Shown here: piece by piece, positions 8,421-18,405 of the stretch
Numbering within the stretch: the stretch's first letter is position 1
Layout of the letters: every line of letters begins with the position of its first letter
Source of the DNA: Alphaproteobacteria bacterium LSUCC0719
GTDB lineage: Bacteria; Pseudomonadota; Alphaproteobacteria; Puniceispirillales; Puniceispirillaceae
DNA length: 64,000 nt
Assembly (NCBI GenBank): GCA_040839025.1
Contig: JBFPJN010000001.1
Coordinates: 496,001-560,000 of the forward strand
Direction: 5' to 3'
Made by a program: the position numbers and the translations under genes
Notes under the pieces: model-generated
Told to the model about the DNA's origin: nothing
What the model saw: only the letters and a program-made list of their open reading frames with translations
Databases searched by the model: none

Positions 8421-8870
8421 ATGACCATGATTTATGTTGATGCCGATGCCTGTCCGGTAAAGGACGAAATCGTCACGGTTGCGATACGTCATGGGCGGCG
8501 TGCGGTTATGGTCTGCAATGGTGGGATCAGGCCAAACCAGCATCCATTGATTGACCTTGTTGTTGTCGATGATGGACCCGATGCTGCCGATATCTGGATC
8601 GCCGACAATGTGACGCCGCATGATATCGTGATTACCAATGACATTCCGCTTGCTGCACGAACAGTCGAAAACGGCGCAGCCGTGTTGCGTCCGGATGGCA
8701 GTCCGATTACCACTGCGAACATTGGAGGGATTCTGGCGACGCGCGACCTGATGGCGGATATGCGCGCTGCCGATCCTTTTTATCAGGGAAAGGGAAAACC
8801 TTTCTCAAAGGCGGACCGTGGACGGTTTTCCCAGGCGCTTGATCAATGGCTGTCGCGTCAGACGGGATGA
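8421..8870 (+). CDS. yaiI: YaiI/YqxD family (UPF0178, DUF188) protein
   Basis: A 149-residue soluble protein with the conserved DUF188 N-terminus MIYVDADACPVKDE, the central ITNDIPLA and the end segment GGKxx-type GKGKPFSKADRGRFSQ. The fold is PIN-like and a nuclease role has been proposed, but no biochemical function is established. The ATG at 8421 has AAGGAAGG-type Shine-Dalgarno bases immediately upstream; the frame upstream is open but does not match the family. It is monocistronic and converges with the HI0933-type flavoprotein gene 5 bp downstream. Confidence 0.88.
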   Translation: MTMIYVDADACPVKDEIVTVAIRHGRRAVMVCNGGIRPNQHPLIDLVVVDDGPDAADIWIADNVTPHDIVITNDIPLAARTVENGAAVLRPDGSPITTANIGGILATRDLMADMRAADPFYQGKGKPFSKADRGRFSQALDQWLSRQTG

Positions 8871-8875
8871 GCAGG

Positions 8876-10057
8876 CTAGGCGGCTTCGCCGGCGACAAAG
8901 CCTGAAGACCAGGCCCATTGAAAGTTGTAGCCACCAAGATGGCCGGTTACGTCAACAACCTCTCCAATGAAGAACAGGCCGGGCTGTGAGCGTGCTTCCA
9001 TTGTCTTTGATGACAGCTCGCCGACATCGACGCCGCCAAGCGTGACCTCGGCAGTGCGGTAGCCTTCGGTCCCGCTCGGGGTGACATACCACCGGTTGGT
9101 TCGCTCACCCAGCCTGTTCAAGGCTGCGTTCGGCTGGTCGGCAAGACGTCCTGAAACCGATATTTCGTCCAGAATGTCGGCTGCCAGACGGCGTGGCAGC
9201 AATTCACTCAAGGCTGTCAGCACTTCCTGTCGTGGTGTATCCGTCTTGCGGGCGATCAGCCATCCGGCAAGGTCAATGTCCGGAAGAAGATTGATCTGGA
9301 TGGCCTTGCCTTCCTCCCAATAGGAACTGATTTGCAGTATCGAGGGGCCGGACAGGCCCCGATGCGTGAATAGCAGCCCTTCACGGAACATCGTCTTGCC
9401 ATACTGAACCTCGGCATCGACTGACAGGCCGGACAGCGCCCGGCATCTGGTCAGGAAATCCGCCTGAAAGGTGAGGGGAACAAGCGCCGGTTTGACCGCG
9501 GTGACCTTCAACCCGAACTGTCTGGCAAGGTCGTATCCGAACCGTGTTGCACCGATCTTCGGGATCGACAATCCACCGGTGGCGATGACAAGTGACTGGC
9601 ACGAGATCGTGGTACCGGCAGTATGGACAAGATAGCCATCATCCGTGGCCTCGACCTTGTTTACAGCGGTATTCAGGCGAAGCTCTGCGCCGGCATCATG
9701 ACATTCGGCCAGCAGCATATCGATGATCTGCTGGGCACTGTCATCACAGAATAGCTGACCAAGTTTCTTTTCATGAAACGCAATCTGGTGCTGTGTAACA
9801 AGCTGTACGAAGTCGTCTTGTGTGTAATTGGTGAAGGCCGATTTGCAGAAATGCCGATTGTTGGACAGAAAGGCGGCAGGACTGGAATGCAGATTGGTGA
9901 AATTACAGCGCCCACCCCCGGAAATTCGAATCTTTTCCGCTGGTTTGCTGGCGTGATCAAGTATCAGAACCGAGCGACCCCTGCGGCCGGCAACGCGACC
10001 ACACATCAGGCCGGCCGCCCCGCCACCAATAATCACAACATCGCGCGTTTCTGTCAT
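8876..10057 (-). CDS. HI0933-family (YhiN/BaiN-like) FAD-dependent oxidoreductase
   Basis: A 393-residue flavoprotein. The N-terminal dinucleotide motif is IIGGGAAGLMCG, followed by the family signature KIRISGGGRCNFTN (42-55). The C-terminus reads GEVVDVTGHLGGYNFQWA, typical of HI0933-like proteins. The family includes BaiN of bile-acid dehydroxylation, but most members have no assigned substrate. It lies 2 bp downstream of the stop of a 55-codon gene on the same strand, so the two are likely one transcript. No transmembrane segment or signal peptide is visible. Confidence 0.88.
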   Translation of the reverse strand: MTETRDVVIIGGGAAGLMCGRVAGRRGRSVLILDHASKPAEKIRISGGGRCNFTNLHSSPAAFLSNNRHFCKSAFTNYTQDDFVQLVTQHQIAFHEKKLGQLFCDDSAQQIIDMLLAECHDAGAELRLNTAVNKVEATDDGYLVHTAGTTISCQSLVIATGGLSIPKIGATRFGYDLARQFGLKVTAVKPALVPLTFQADFLTRCRALSGLSVDAEVQYGKTMFREGLLFTHRGLSGPSILQISSYWEEGKAIQINLLPDIDLAGWLIARKTDTPRQEVLTALSELLPRRLAADILDEISVSGRLADQPNAALNRLGERTNRWYVTPSGTEGYRTAEVTLGGVDVGELSSKTMEARSQPGLFFIGEVVDVTGHLGGYNFQWAWSSGFVAGEAA

Positions 10058-10059
10058 GG

Positions 10060-10227
10060 CTAGTCATCATTGCCATTAGGCTTCTGCAGGGTTTCCAGCA
10101 CCTGTTTTCGTGGCAGTCCCAATGACGAGGCGATCAGCTTTATGGCCTTGTCCTTTTTGATGCCCTGTTTGCTATATGCCGCGAACAGCCGTTCTATTGT
10201 TTCAGTCTGGGCGCTTGACGATGACAT
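10060..10227 (-). CDS. Small protein resembling the C-terminal helical domain of RsmI
   Basis: A 55-residue protein if read from the ATG at 10227; the frame is open further to a TTG at 10299, but that extension looks non-coding. The segment KQGIKKDKAIKLIASSLGLP followed by RKQVLETL has the pattern of the C-terminal domain of the 16S rRNA methyltransferase RsmI (KKDA-x-K-x-x-A-x-x-x-G-L-x-K-x-x-x-Y). It could be a tiny helix-turn-helix or RNA-contacting domain standing alone. It is translated just ahead of the flavoprotein gene with a 2-bp gap. Real coding status is likely but not certain. Confidence 0.55.
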   Translation of the reverse strand: MSSSSAQTETIERLFAAYSKQGIKKDKAIKLIASSLGLPRKQVLETLQKPNGNDD

Positions 10228-10506
10228 GTTGATAAAGGGGCCCCACCAAAACGCATGCTGAACTTCGACAAGTGGTATTGCGTCAGCATCGTAATGCAAT
10301 CATCGGTTGATGAATAGTCCATTGGTCAGGGTATTGGTCATACAGGCCAAACATCAGCCTTTATGAGATGCCTCGATTTTCGCGCGAATATGGCCACCGG
10401 CGGTGATTGGCGGGTATTTGGCGCCCTCGCCAACACAGCTTGGCAGGCATTCAATCTCGGCGTCACCACCCGGCGCATCGTTGATACCCATTCAGGTGCT
10501 GACAAT

Positions 10507-11268
10507 TCAGGATTTCAGTCGATATCCTGTCTTGAAGATCCACCAGATGACGGCCAGACATGCGAGCATGAACCCGGATACCGCTCCGAGGCTGATGGCG
10601 ACAGCAACATCGGCTGTGCCAAAGAAGGCCCATCGGAACCCCGATACAAGATAGACAACAGGGTTGAACAGCGAGATTTTCTGCCAGATCGGTGGCAGCA
10701 TATCGATCGAATAGAAACTGCCTCCAAGGAACACGAGTGGGGTGATAATCAGCATCGGTATGAGATTCAACTGCTCAAAATTCTTGGCCCAGATGCCGAT
10801 GATGAAGCCGAACATCGCGAAGGACACGCAGGTCAGAACCAGAAAGGACAGCATCCATACGGGATGCAGAATCTTGATGGGAACAAACAGATGTGCCGTG
10901 CCAAGAATGATCAGGCCGATCATCAGTGATTTTGTTGCCGCAGCGCCGACATATCCGACCACTGCTTCAAAAGGGGATACCGGCGCTGACATCAGCTCAT
11001 AGATTGTGCCCATGAATTTTGGAAAATAGATTCCAAACGAGGCGTTGGTCAGGCTTTGCATCAGCACCGATAGCATGATCAGTCCCGGCACAATGAACGA
11101 TCCGTAGGCGACGCCGTCCACCTGTTCTATACGCGATCCGATCGCCGTTCCGAAGACGACGAAATATAGACATGTCGAAATGACCGGAGATACGATGCTC
11201 TGCACGATTGTGCGGAATGTCCTTGCCATTTCAAAGACATATATTGCTTTCATTGCGTGAAGGTTCAT
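10507..11268 (-). CDS. ABC-2 type transporter permease (YadH-like)
   Basis: A membrane protein of about 253 residues with six predicted hydrophobic segments and the ABC-2 pattern: FIVPGLIML, then [20 protein letters not shown] in the cytoplasmic coupling region, then [20 protein letters not shown] before the last helices. This matches exporters of the YadG/YadH and NodJ group. The ATG at 11268 is 4 bp downstream of the ATPase stop, so the two genes form one export system. Substrate unknown; such pairs commonly export lipid-linked or small hydrophobic compounds. Confidence 0.88.
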   Translation of the reverse strand: MNLHAMKAIYVFEMARTFRTIVQSIVSPVISTCLYFVVFGTAIGSRIEQVDGVAYGSFIVPGLIMLSVLMQSLTNASFGIYFPKFMGTIYELMSAPVSPFEAVVGYVGAAATKSLMIGLIILGTAHLFVPIKILHPVWMLSFLVLTCVSFAMFGFIIGIWAKNFEQLNLIPMLIITPLVFLGGSFYSIDMLPPIWQKISLFNPVVYLVSGFRWAFFGTADVAVAISLGAVSGFMLACLAVIWWIFKTGYRLKS

Positions 11269-11272
11269 AGCG

Positions 11273-12193
11273 TCACTCCCGCACCAGATTGACAAAGATA
11301 TCTTCAAGTGAACTTTGCGATGTCTGGACATCGCGGATACGCAGCCCACTTGTATTTACCGCCGCGAGCAGGCGGGTGATGCCGGTCCGTTTTTCACTGG
11401 AATCATAGGTGTAGAACAATGTCCCACCGTCCCCTTCCAGCGTAAGGTTATATTCTGCCAACGCAGCCGGAATTGTCTCGATCGGATCCTGAAGATCAAT
11501 TCGCAGGGTTTTCGATCCCATCTTGCGCATCAGGGTGTCCTTGTCCTCGACAATCAACAACTCACCACCATTGATGACGCCGACACGTTCGGCTATGGCT
11601 TCGGCCTCTTCGATATAGTGGGTGGTCAGGATGATGGTGACGCCGTCCTGCTTCAGCTCGCTGACGATGTCCCACATTTCCTTGCGCAATTCGACATCAA
11701 CGCCGGCCGTTGGCTCGTCAAGGAACAGGATCCGCGGTTCATGACTCAGCGCCTTGCCAATCATCACACGCCGCCGCATGCCGCCGGACAGTGTCATATT
11801 CTGGGCGTCACGCTTGTCCCACAGGGACAGTTTCTTCAGTAGGGTATCGACACGGGCGGTGTCACGGGACTTGTTGAACAGGCCACGCGAGTGATGAAGG
11901 GCATCCTTTACCTTCTGAAAGCTCTCCAGCATGATTTCCTGCGGCACCAGCCCGATCAGAGAGCGTGTCTTCCGATAGTCCCTGACAATATCGTATCCAT
12001 TGACGGTAACGCTGCCACTGGTTGGACGGATCAATCCGCAAATGGTCGAGATCAGCGTCGTCTTGCCGGCTCCGTTCGGGCCAAGAAGGGCAATAACCTC
12101 TCCTTCCTCGATATCAAGCGTTATGCCTTTCAGCGCTTCAGCGCCGTTGTCATAGGATTTTCGCAGGTCGCGAATGGAAAGAATGGGCGCCAT
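11273..12193 (-). CDS. ABC-2 type transporter ATP-binding protein (YadG/CcmA-like)
   Basis: An ATPase of about 306 residues. Walker [10 protein letters not shown] (38-46), signature LSGGMRRRV, Walker [13 protein letters not shown] and the switch His in [10 protein letters not shown] are all intact. The C-terminal 80 residues carry the regulatory domain typical of DrrA/YadG ATPases. The ATG at 12193 has AGAGAG upstream and gives the usual N-terminus [14 protein letters not shown]; a GTG 18 bp earlier is possible. It forms a two-gene operon with the permease immediately downstream. Confidence 0.9.
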   Translation of the reverse strand: MAPILSIRDLRKSYDNGAEALKGITLDIEEGEVIALLGPNGAGKTTLISTICGLIRPTSGSVTVNGYDIVRDYRKTRSLIGLVPQEIMLESFQKVKDALHHSRGLFNKSRDTARVDTLLKKLSLWDKRDAQNMTLSGGMRRRVMIGKALSHEPRILFLDEPTAGVDVELRKEMWDIVSELKQDGVTIILTTHYIEEAEAIAERVGVINGGELLIVEDKDTLMRKMGSKTLRIDLQDPIETIPAALAEYNLTLEGDGGTLFYTYDSSEKRTGITRLLAAVNTSGLRIRDVQTSQSSLEDIFVNLVRE

Positions 12194-12503
12194 CGATCTC
12201 TCTTGGGGCACGAGGGTTGATCTTTATGCAGGTGAGGGGGCTGTGAAGCCCAGCGGCAACCTACAATGTGTGTGTCGATTAGGAAAGGTCCGAGTTGTGG
12301 TGTGATCCCGCCACCTTCATTCCGTCAGCACCGGATACGCTTTCAGGCAGGGTTCAGCCGGCAGAATGTTGCCCGTTAAGGAAGGTAAGCCTCTGATCGG
12401 GATTTGTTTTCTTGATGGCTGATGGTCTATGATTATGTGTGTCGGGGTGGTGTGATGTCACCGTCCACCCGGAAATACGGACTTGGAAAAGAGAGGTTTG
12501 ATC
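12194..12503. other. 310-bp intergenic region between divergent ABC exporter and aldo/keto reductase genes
   Basis: This must hold promoters for both divergent transcripts. A GAGAGG ribosome site lies just before the aldo/keto reductase ATG at 12504. I see no RNA gene, repeat or terminator-like hairpin in it. Confidence 0.6.
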
Positions 12504-13529
12504 ATGTGGCTTGCGGCTGAGACTCGTTACGACAGGATGCCCTATCGCCGGCTTGGAAGATCCGGTCTGAAATTGCCAGCCGTGTCCCTGGGGCTCTGGC
12601 ATAATTTTGGGGGCGACACGCCGCATGACACAAAACAGGCCATCTGCCGCACCGCGTTTGACCTTGGCATCACACATTTTGATCTGGCGAATAATTACGG
12701 CCCTCCCTATGGCAGTGCCGAGACCGCATTCGGGGACATTCTGCGAACGGATTTCGCACCCTATCGTGACGAGATGATCATTTCGTCGAAAGCCGGCTAT
12801 GACATGTGGCCGGGCCCCTATGGTGAATGGGGAAGCCGGAAATATCTGATCGCATCCTGTGACCAAAGCCTGAAGCGGATGGGGCTTGATTACGTCGACA
12901 TTTTCTATTCGCACCGGTTGGATCCCCATACCCCTCTTGAAGAAACCATGGCGGCACTGGATCATATCGTGCGGTCGGGACGGGCGCTCTATGTGGGAAT
13001 TTCGTCCTATAATTCTGAAAAAACCCGTCAGGCCGCTGCCATTCTCAATGATCTCGGAACGCCATGCCTGATCCACCAGCCAAGCTATAACATGTTGAAC
13101 CGGTGGGTGGAGAGCGATGGTCTTCTGGATACACTGGATGAACTGGGCATCGGGTCTATCGCCTTTACCCCGCTTGCACAGGGGATGCTGACCGACAAAT
13201 ATCTGAAAGGGCAGCCAAAGGGCAGTCGCGCCACCCAGGGCAAATCATTTCTTCCCGAATTCCTGAATGAGGAGTCGTTGAAGAACATCAGAAAACTCAA
13301 TGAGATTGCTGAACGTCGAGGGCAAACCCTTGCGCAGATGGCGATTGCCTGGGTTTTGCGGGGCAACGGCGTCACATCAGCTCTGATCGGTGCCTCAAAA
13401 CCTGAACAGGTGATCGATTGTGTCGGCGCGGTGGACAATCTGGATTTCAGCGCGGCTGAACTGGCTGAAATCGACACATATGCCGTCGAATCTGGGATCA
13501 ATCTGTGGGCAAGGTCGAGCGAAAGCTAG
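12504..13529 (+). CDS. Aldo/keto reductase, YghZ (L-glyceraldehyde 3-phosphate reductase)-like
   Basis: A 341-residue NADPH-dependent TIM-barrel reductase. It shows YRRLGRSGLKLPAVSLGLW, the catalytic tetrad D-Y-K-H around THFDLANNYGPPYGSAE, SSKAGYDMWPGPYGEWGSRK (K in the active site) and FYSHRLDPHTPLEETM. The WPGPYGEWGSRKYL stretch and the loop SSYNSEKT are typical of YghZ/Gpr-like and Kv-beta-like members, which reduce methylglyoxal or L-glyceraldehyde-3-phosphate. The start was moved from a TTG at 12483 to the ATG at 12504 because of the GAGAGG site. It is monocistronic and converges with the crotonase gene. Confidence 0.88.
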   Translation: MWLAAETRYDRMPYRRLGRSGLKLPAVSLGLWHNFGGDTPHDTKQAICRTAFDLGITHFDLANNYGPPYGSAETAFGDILRTDFAPYRDEMIISSKAGYDMWPGPYGEWGSRKYLIASCDQSLKRMGLDYVDIFYSHRLDPHTPLEETMAALDHIVRSGRALYVGISSYNSEKTRQAAAILNDLGTPCLIHQPSYNMLNRWVESDGLLDTLDELGIGSIAFTPLAQGMLTDKYLKGQPKGSRATQGKSFLPEFLNEESLKNIRKLNEIAERRGQTLAQMAIAWVLRGNGVTSALIGASKPEQVIDCVGAVDNLDFSAAELAEIDTYAVESGINLWARSSES

Positions 13530-13548
13530 TCCAAACGGGTGCTGACGG

Positions 13549-14358
13549 TTACACGCGACTGTCCCGCCATGCCAGTGCTGCCTTCAGGCCCTGTTCGGTG
13601 CGAATGCGGTTGAACTCCACTCTTTCGGGTGACTCGTCAGCTTCGATACGAATGTCGGTTTCCAGTGCGTCGAGCAGGGCGGTTCGCATCTGCGCCAACT
13701 CATAGGCGCGGTGAATGGCGGCCTTGGTCATTTGCACCGAACGCGGGGCGGCACTGGCGATCTGGTGTGCCAGCTCCATTGCCGCATCCATCTCTTCACC
13801 ATCTGCGACCACACGGTTCAGAATTCCCATCTCGAAGCACCGTTGTGCCGGAATCCGGTCATTGCCGGTCAACAACAGCTCCTTGGCCTGTTTGGGGCCG
13901 ATCACATAGGGCGCAAGCATGGCCACAATGCCCGATCCAAACCGCACCTCCGGCTCTCCGAACAATGTGGTTTCCGCCGCAACGGCAAGGTCGCATGCCA
14001 TCAGCAGTTCCATAGCGCCGCCAATGCAATAGCCATGCGCGGCTGCGATGGTCGGTTTTGGCGCGTTCCAGAACTGCATGATGAAATCGAAATCGTTGGT
14101 GAGAACCTCGCGCCATTCATCTTCACCACTGATCCCGCGGGCAGCGCTTTCTTTCATATCGAAGCCAGCAGAAAAACATCGGCCTTCGCCATGCACGATG
14201 ATTGCCAGTACCGTGTCATCCTTCATGAAAGCGGTCATGGCCTTGTTTGTCGCCTCGATAAGTGCGCTGTTGAAGGCATTCATCACCTGGGGTCGGTTCA
14301 GGGTCAGGATTCCGATACGGCCATCAATGCGGGTGTTAACTGGGCTTTGATCTGACAT
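13549..14358 (-). CDS. Enoyl-CoA hydratase/isomerase (crotonase) family protein
   Basis: A 269-residue crotonase-fold protein. The oxyanion-hole segments are CFSAGFDMKE (61-70) and AAAHGYCIGGAMEL (106-118). Two acidic residues occupy the catalytic positions: E117 in GGAMELLMACD and E137 in GEPEVRFGSG, as in true hydratases. Substrate class cannot be told from sequence. It is divergent from the large NDP-forming acyl-CoA synthetase gene 161 bp away, so the two may act on a shared acyl-CoA pathway (inference). Confidence 0.88.
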   Translation of the reverse strand: MSDQSPVNTRIDGRIGILTLNRPQVMNAFNSALIEATNKAMTAFMKDDTVLAIIVHGEGRCFSAGFDMKESAARGISGEDEWREVLTNDFDFIMQFWNAPKPTIAAAHGYCIGGAMELLMACDLAVAAETTLFGEPEVRFGSGIVAMLAPYVIGPKQAKELLLTGNDRIPAQRCFEMGILNRVVADGEEMDAAMELAHQIASAAPRSVQMTKAAIHRAYELAQMRTALLDALETDIRIEADESPERVEFNRIRTEQGLKAALAWRDSRV

Positions 14359-14519
14359 CGAACGGATCCTTGTTTGGGCCTAGTGTCCGAGGCTAACAAG
14401 CCGCACGCAACAAGGGTATGTAAAATTTCGGCTGAGTGACGGATTCTGCGCAAAGGGTGCTGGACGAACGCCGTTTTATGAGCGTTTATGGTAGATAGAA
14501 TTTCTGGTGTGGCGACGGC

Positions 14520-16628
14520 ATGACACAACACCCTCTTGACCCTCTTCTTCGTCCCCGGTCAATCGCCTTTGTCGGCGCGTCAGACCGTCCGGACACCACC
14601 GGCGCGGCGATGCTGGCGATGTGCCGGATCGACGGCTTTGAGGGAAACATATATCCGGTAAATCCGCGCCTCACGGAACTTGACGGTGCGCCATGCTATC
14701 CCGATCTTGCCGCCCTGCCTGAAGTGCCGGACCATGTGGTCATCGGGGTCGCCAGCAGGTTTGTCGAGGCCATCCTTGATCAGGCGATTGAGCTTGGCAT
14801 AAAGGCGGCAACCATCTTCGCCTCCTGCTATCTGGATGATGATGAAAACCCGGCCTTGCCAGCCCGTATTGCCGAAAAGGCCGTGGCGGCGGGCATGTCG
14901 CTCTGTGGTGCGAACTGTATGGGTTTCTATACACCGACTGTCGGCCTGCGGGTTGCCAGCGCCGCATCACCCGAAGGGTTGCAGAAGGGCGGCATCGCAT
15001 GGGTTGCACAGTCTGGTTCGGCCTTTGGTGCGCTGTCGCATAACGACAGACGGCTTGGGTTTACGCTGGTGGTGTCCACCGGCATGGAACTTGTCACCAC
15101 CCTTGTCGACTACATGGACTGGGCGTTGTATCAGCCAGAGACCAGGGTCATCGGTCTGTTTGTCGAAACAATCCGCGATCCTGCCGGATTTTTGCGCGTG
15201 CTTGCGGTTGCCCATGAGCGAGGAATTCCGGTGGTGGTGTTGAAGGTTGGCCGGACCGCAAAAAGTGCCCAGATGGCGGTTTCGCACACCGGGGCGATCG
15301 CCGGCAATGATGCGGTCTATGAGGCGGTGTTCAGGTCCTACGGTGTTCACCGTGTTGCGGATATGGACGAAATGGCGGCGACTCTGGCCATGTTCGAGTC
15401 CCCGCGCAAACCGGCGGGTGGGCATCTGGGTACAATTCATGATTCCGGCGGCGAACGCGAGCTGATTGTCGATATTGCCGAGGATTACGGCATTGAGTTT
15501 GCGACATTGGAGCCGGCCACCTGCACGGCGCTGGCGGCGCATCTTGAACCCGGATTGGTGGCCGAAAATCCGCTTGATGCCTATGGCACGCATAATGACC
15601 TTGAAAACCGGTTTTCGATGCTGATTTCCACCTTGGTCAATGACCCGAATGTCAGCCTCGGCCTGTTCATGTCAAACCCCCGAGACAACTACGCCTATGC
15701 GGAAAGCTACAGCAGGGCTGTGATGAACGCGGCACGAATGACCGACAAGCCGTTGGCGCTGGTGTCCAACTATTCGATGGCTGACGACAGGGATCTTGCC
15801 ATCAGGCTGCGACAGGCAGGGGTACCGTTGCTGCGCGGGACACGAAACGCCTTGCTTGCCATACGCCATGTCATGAATGACAGAGATTATCGTGACCGCC
15901 ATGCAAAAATATGTGCGGATGGCCCCCGCAGTGTGGAATTCGACGACAAGGTGGTAAAGCAGTGGCGCTCCCGCCTTGGTGGCAATCAGCCGCTTGCAGA
16001 ATCGGAAGGCCTCGCGATGCTTGCCGATTTCGGGCTTGTCACGCCGGCGATGGCAAGGGTTGGTAATGTTCACGACCTTGACCCGGCGCTGCCAACACTC
16101 CGATTTCCGGTGGTTCTGAAAACCGCCGAGGACCATGCCCACAAAAGCGATGTTGGCGGTGTCATGCTCAATATCAGCACAGCGGATGAGGCAAGGGCTG
16201 CCTATCTGGACATGGCGGATCGACTGGGACCACGCGCTCTGGTGATGGAGATGGCACCATCCGGCATCGAACTTTCGCTTGGTGCCATCTATGACCCCGG
16301 TTTCGGTCCCGTAATGATCGTGTCAGCCGGTGGTGTGATGATCGAATTTCTGGCTGACAAGGTTGCCGCACTTGCACCAGTCGCGGCAGTTGAGGCACGG
16401 CATTTGATTGGAGAATTGCGTATTGCCGGGCTGTTTGCAGGATATCGCGGCCAGCCACCAGCCGACATGGAGGCTGTGGTGGCACAGATTGTTCGGTTTT
16501 CGCAAATGGTGGCTGCGCTTGACGATGCGATTTCCGAAATTGATATCAATCCATTGATCTGCAGCGCAGACGGGATCTTTGCCGTCGATTGTCTTGTGGT
16601 GCCAAACAGCCGGAACCAGTCCGGGTGA
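14520..16628 (+). CDS. Acyl-CoA synthetase (NDP/ADP-forming), acetate-CoA ligase-like fused alpha-beta subunit
   Basis: A 702-residue protein with the domain order CoA_binding (10-105, RSIAFVGASDRPDTTGAA), succinyl-CoA ligase-like flavodoxin domain with phospho-His H256 in SHTGAIAGNDAVYE, and a C-terminal ATP-grasp_5 domain (about 485-695, with KTAEDHAHKSDVGGV and EIDINPLI). It makes or cleaves an acyl-CoA through acyl-phosphate and phospho-His intermediates with NDP and phosphate. Alphaproteobacterial relatives are also annotated as pimeloyl-CoA, feruloyl-CoA or protein-acetylating enzymes; the acyl group here is unknown. One long frame with no disruption. Confidence 0.88.
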   Translation: MTQHPLDPLLRPRSIAFVGASDRPDTTGAAMLAMCRIDGFEGNIYPVNPRLTELDGAPCYPDLAALPEVPDHVVIGVASRFVEAILDQAIELGIKAATIFASCYLDDDENPALPARIAEKAVAAGMSLCGANCMGFYTPTVGLRVASAASPEGLQKGGIAWVAQSGSAFGALSHNDRRLGFTLVVSTGMELVTTLVDYMDWALYQPETRVIGLFVETIRDPAGFLRVLAVAHERGIPVVVLKVGRTAKSAQMAVSHTGAIAGNDAVYEAVFRSYGVHRVADMDEMAATLAMFESPRKPAGGHLGTIHDSGGERELIVDIAEDYGIEFATLEPATCTALAAHLEPGLVAENPLDAYGTHNDLENRFSMLISTLVNDPNVSLGLFMSNPRDNYAYAESYSRAVMNAARMTDKPLALVSNYSMADDRDLAIRLRQAGVPLLRGTRNALLAIRHVMNDRDYRDRHAKICADGPRSVEFDDKVVKQWRSRLGGNQPLAESEGLAMLADFGLVTPAMARVGNVHDLDPALPTLRFPVVLKTAEDHAHKSDVGGVMLNISTADEARAAYLDMADRLGPRALVMEMAPSGIELSLGAIYDPGFGPVMIVSAGGVMIEFLADKVAALAPVAAVEARHLIGELRIAGLFAGYRGQPPADMEAVVAQIVRFSQMVAALDDAISEIDINPLICSADGIFAVDCLVVPNSRNQSG

Positions 16629-16677
16629 AGGCGCACATCACAGCTAGGCAGCATCGGTGAGGGGGCTGACGCCTCGG

Positions 16678-17514
16678 CTATTGGCTCTTGCTGCCCAGCA
16701 TCTGCGAGACAATCAACAAGCCTGATGAAATGATGATGAGGATTGTCGAGATGGCTGCAATCGTTGGATCAATCTGATCACGCAATGCCAGAAACATGCT
16801 CCGCGTGATTGTCGAATTGTCACCACCCGAGACAAAGAGCGAGATGATGATCTCGTCAAACGACGTCAGAAATGAGATCAGCGATGCCGAGATCAGCGAA
16901 AACTTGATTTGTGGCAACGTGATTTCAACAAAGGCGCGGGGCCGACTGGCACCAAGAGAGCGGGCGACCTTTTCCTGGTTCATGTCGTAATTTTTCAGGG
17001 CTGACATGACGATGATCAGAACCAGCGGCATGGCCACAAGCGAATGGCCGAGAACCAGGCCGATGATGCTGTTTACCATCTTGAACTGGACATAAAAATA
17101 GAACAGTCCGATGGCAACAAGGATGATCGGTACCATCATTGGTGAGATCATGATCGGGAACAGAACCGCGCGAAGCCGTGAGGTGCTGTTGGCCAGGCCA
17201 TAGGCGGCCAGAGTGCCGATCGGTGTCGCCACGAAAATCGTCAGGACGGCGACCAGCAGAGAGGTGCGCGTTGCGGCCATCCAGTCATTGAAGCCGTTTT
17301 CCACTTTCCACGAGAAGAAGTAGTTCTCATACCAGCGGAAAGACCAGTCTTTCGGCGGGAATTCCAGATACTGGCTGTCGGAAAATGACATCGGAATCAC
17401 AATCAGCGACGGCACGATCAGCAGAAACAGCACAACCACCGAAAAGATGTATAGCCAAAGTCGGCTGCGAAGCTTGATCTGCGTGTCGGAGACCTGTCTG
17501 TCGAGAACACCCAT
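16678..17514 (-). CDS. potC: ABC transporter permease, spermidine/putrescine (PotC) type
   Basis: A 278-residue inner-membrane protein with six hydrophobic segments and the binding-protein-dependent permease loop EKVARSLGASRPRAFVEITL (around 180-200), where EAA-x-x-x-G appears as K-V-A-R-S-L-G. It starts 3 bp after the stop of the PotB-like gene and is last in the order potD, potA, potB, potC. The specific cargo (polyamine, opine or amino acid) is not determinable, but the divergent amine oxidases support an amine substrate. Confidence 0.85.
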   Translation of the reverse strand: MGVLDRQVSDTQIKLRSRLWLYIFSVVVLFLLIVPSLIVIPMSFSDSQYLEFPPKDWSFRWYENYFFSWKVENGFNDWMAATRTSLLVAVLTIFVATPIGTLAAYGLANSTSRLRAVLFPIMISPMMVPIILVAIGLFYFYVQFKMVNSIIGLVLGHSLVAMPLVLIIVMSALKNYDMNQEKVARSLGASRPRAFVEITLPQIKFSLISASLISFLTSFDEIIISLFVSGGDNSTITRSMFLALRDQIDPTIAAISTILIIISSGLLIVSQMLGSKSQ

Positions 17515-17517
17515 GAT

Positions 17518-18405
17518 CTAGCTCCGCTGGCCGAACTGATCCAGCGAGACCAGTTTTGATGCGATGTACAGTATCACCATGGTGACAACCAGCAGTACCA
17601 CGCCAAGCGCACTTGCCGCACCCCAGCTGAAATAAAGCTCGATATTGCTGGAGATTTTCATTGCCGCCATGATGACCTTGCCACCACCGAGAACCGCTGG
17701 CGTGACATAGAAACCAAGGCACAGCACGAAAACAATCAGTAGTCCTGCGAGCAGGCCGGGGATGCTGAGTGGGAAAAACACCGTCCAGAAAGCACGTGTC
17801 GGTGTCGCACCAAGACTTGCAGCTGCCTTGACGCAATGCGGATCTATGGCTCGCATATTGGCATATAGCGGCAGGATCAGGAACGGCAGCATGATGTGCA
17901 CCATGCCGATCAATGTCCCCGAGGTGTTGTGTACAAATTTGATCGGTTCGCTGATCAGGCCAAGATCAATGGCGATACTGTTTACCAGACCCTTTTTCTG
18001 CAGCAGGACCAGCCATGCATATGTCCGCACAAGTAGGCTTGTCCAGAATGGGATCAGTACGCCAATCATACAGATATTGGCCCATTTTCGAGGTATCTGT
18101 GACATGAAATATGCCAGCGGATAGCCAAGCAGCGCGCAGAACAATGTCGTCAGCATGCTGATTTTGAAGGTGGTCACAAAAATACGGATATAGGCCTTCG
18201 AATTCATCATCCGTTCGTAATTTTCGAACGAGAAGGATCCGTCTCTGCCGATAAAGGACAGGAAGAACAGCCAGCCAATCGGGATGATGATCATCGCCCC
18301 GACCAGAACCAGATAGGGCAGGGTCAGGCCGAAAAAGGTATAATGCTCGCGCCGCGCAAACTGGCTCAGCGCTGCTTCATTCACATTCTGTTCAAGCGCC
18401 GACAT
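17518..18405 (-). CDS. potB: ABC transporter permease, spermidine/putrescine (PotB) type
   Basis: A permease of about 295 residues. Hydrophobic segments begin with YLVLVGAMIIIPIGWLFFLS and the coupling loop reads CVKAAASLGATPTRAFWTVF, the PotB-like EAA motif. I prefer the ATG at 18405 (overlapping the 3' end of potA by 14 bp) over an upstream alternative at 18435. It pairs with the PotC-like permease to form the membrane channel of the importer. Confidence 0.87.
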   Translation of the reverse strand: MSALEQNVNEAALSQFARREHYTFFGLTLPYLVLVGAMIIIPIGWLFFLSFIGRDGSFSFENYERMMNSKAYIRIFVTTFKISMLTTLFCALLGYPLAYFMSQIPRKWANICMIGVLIPFWTSLLVRTYAWLVLLQKKGLVNSIAIDLGLISEPIKFVHNTSGTLIGMVHIMLPFLILPLYANMRAIDPHCVKAAASLGATPTRAFWTVFFPLSIPGLLAGLLIVFVLCLGFYVTPAVLGGGKVIMAAMKISSNIELYFSWGAASALGVVLLVVTMVILYIASKLVSLDQFGQRS

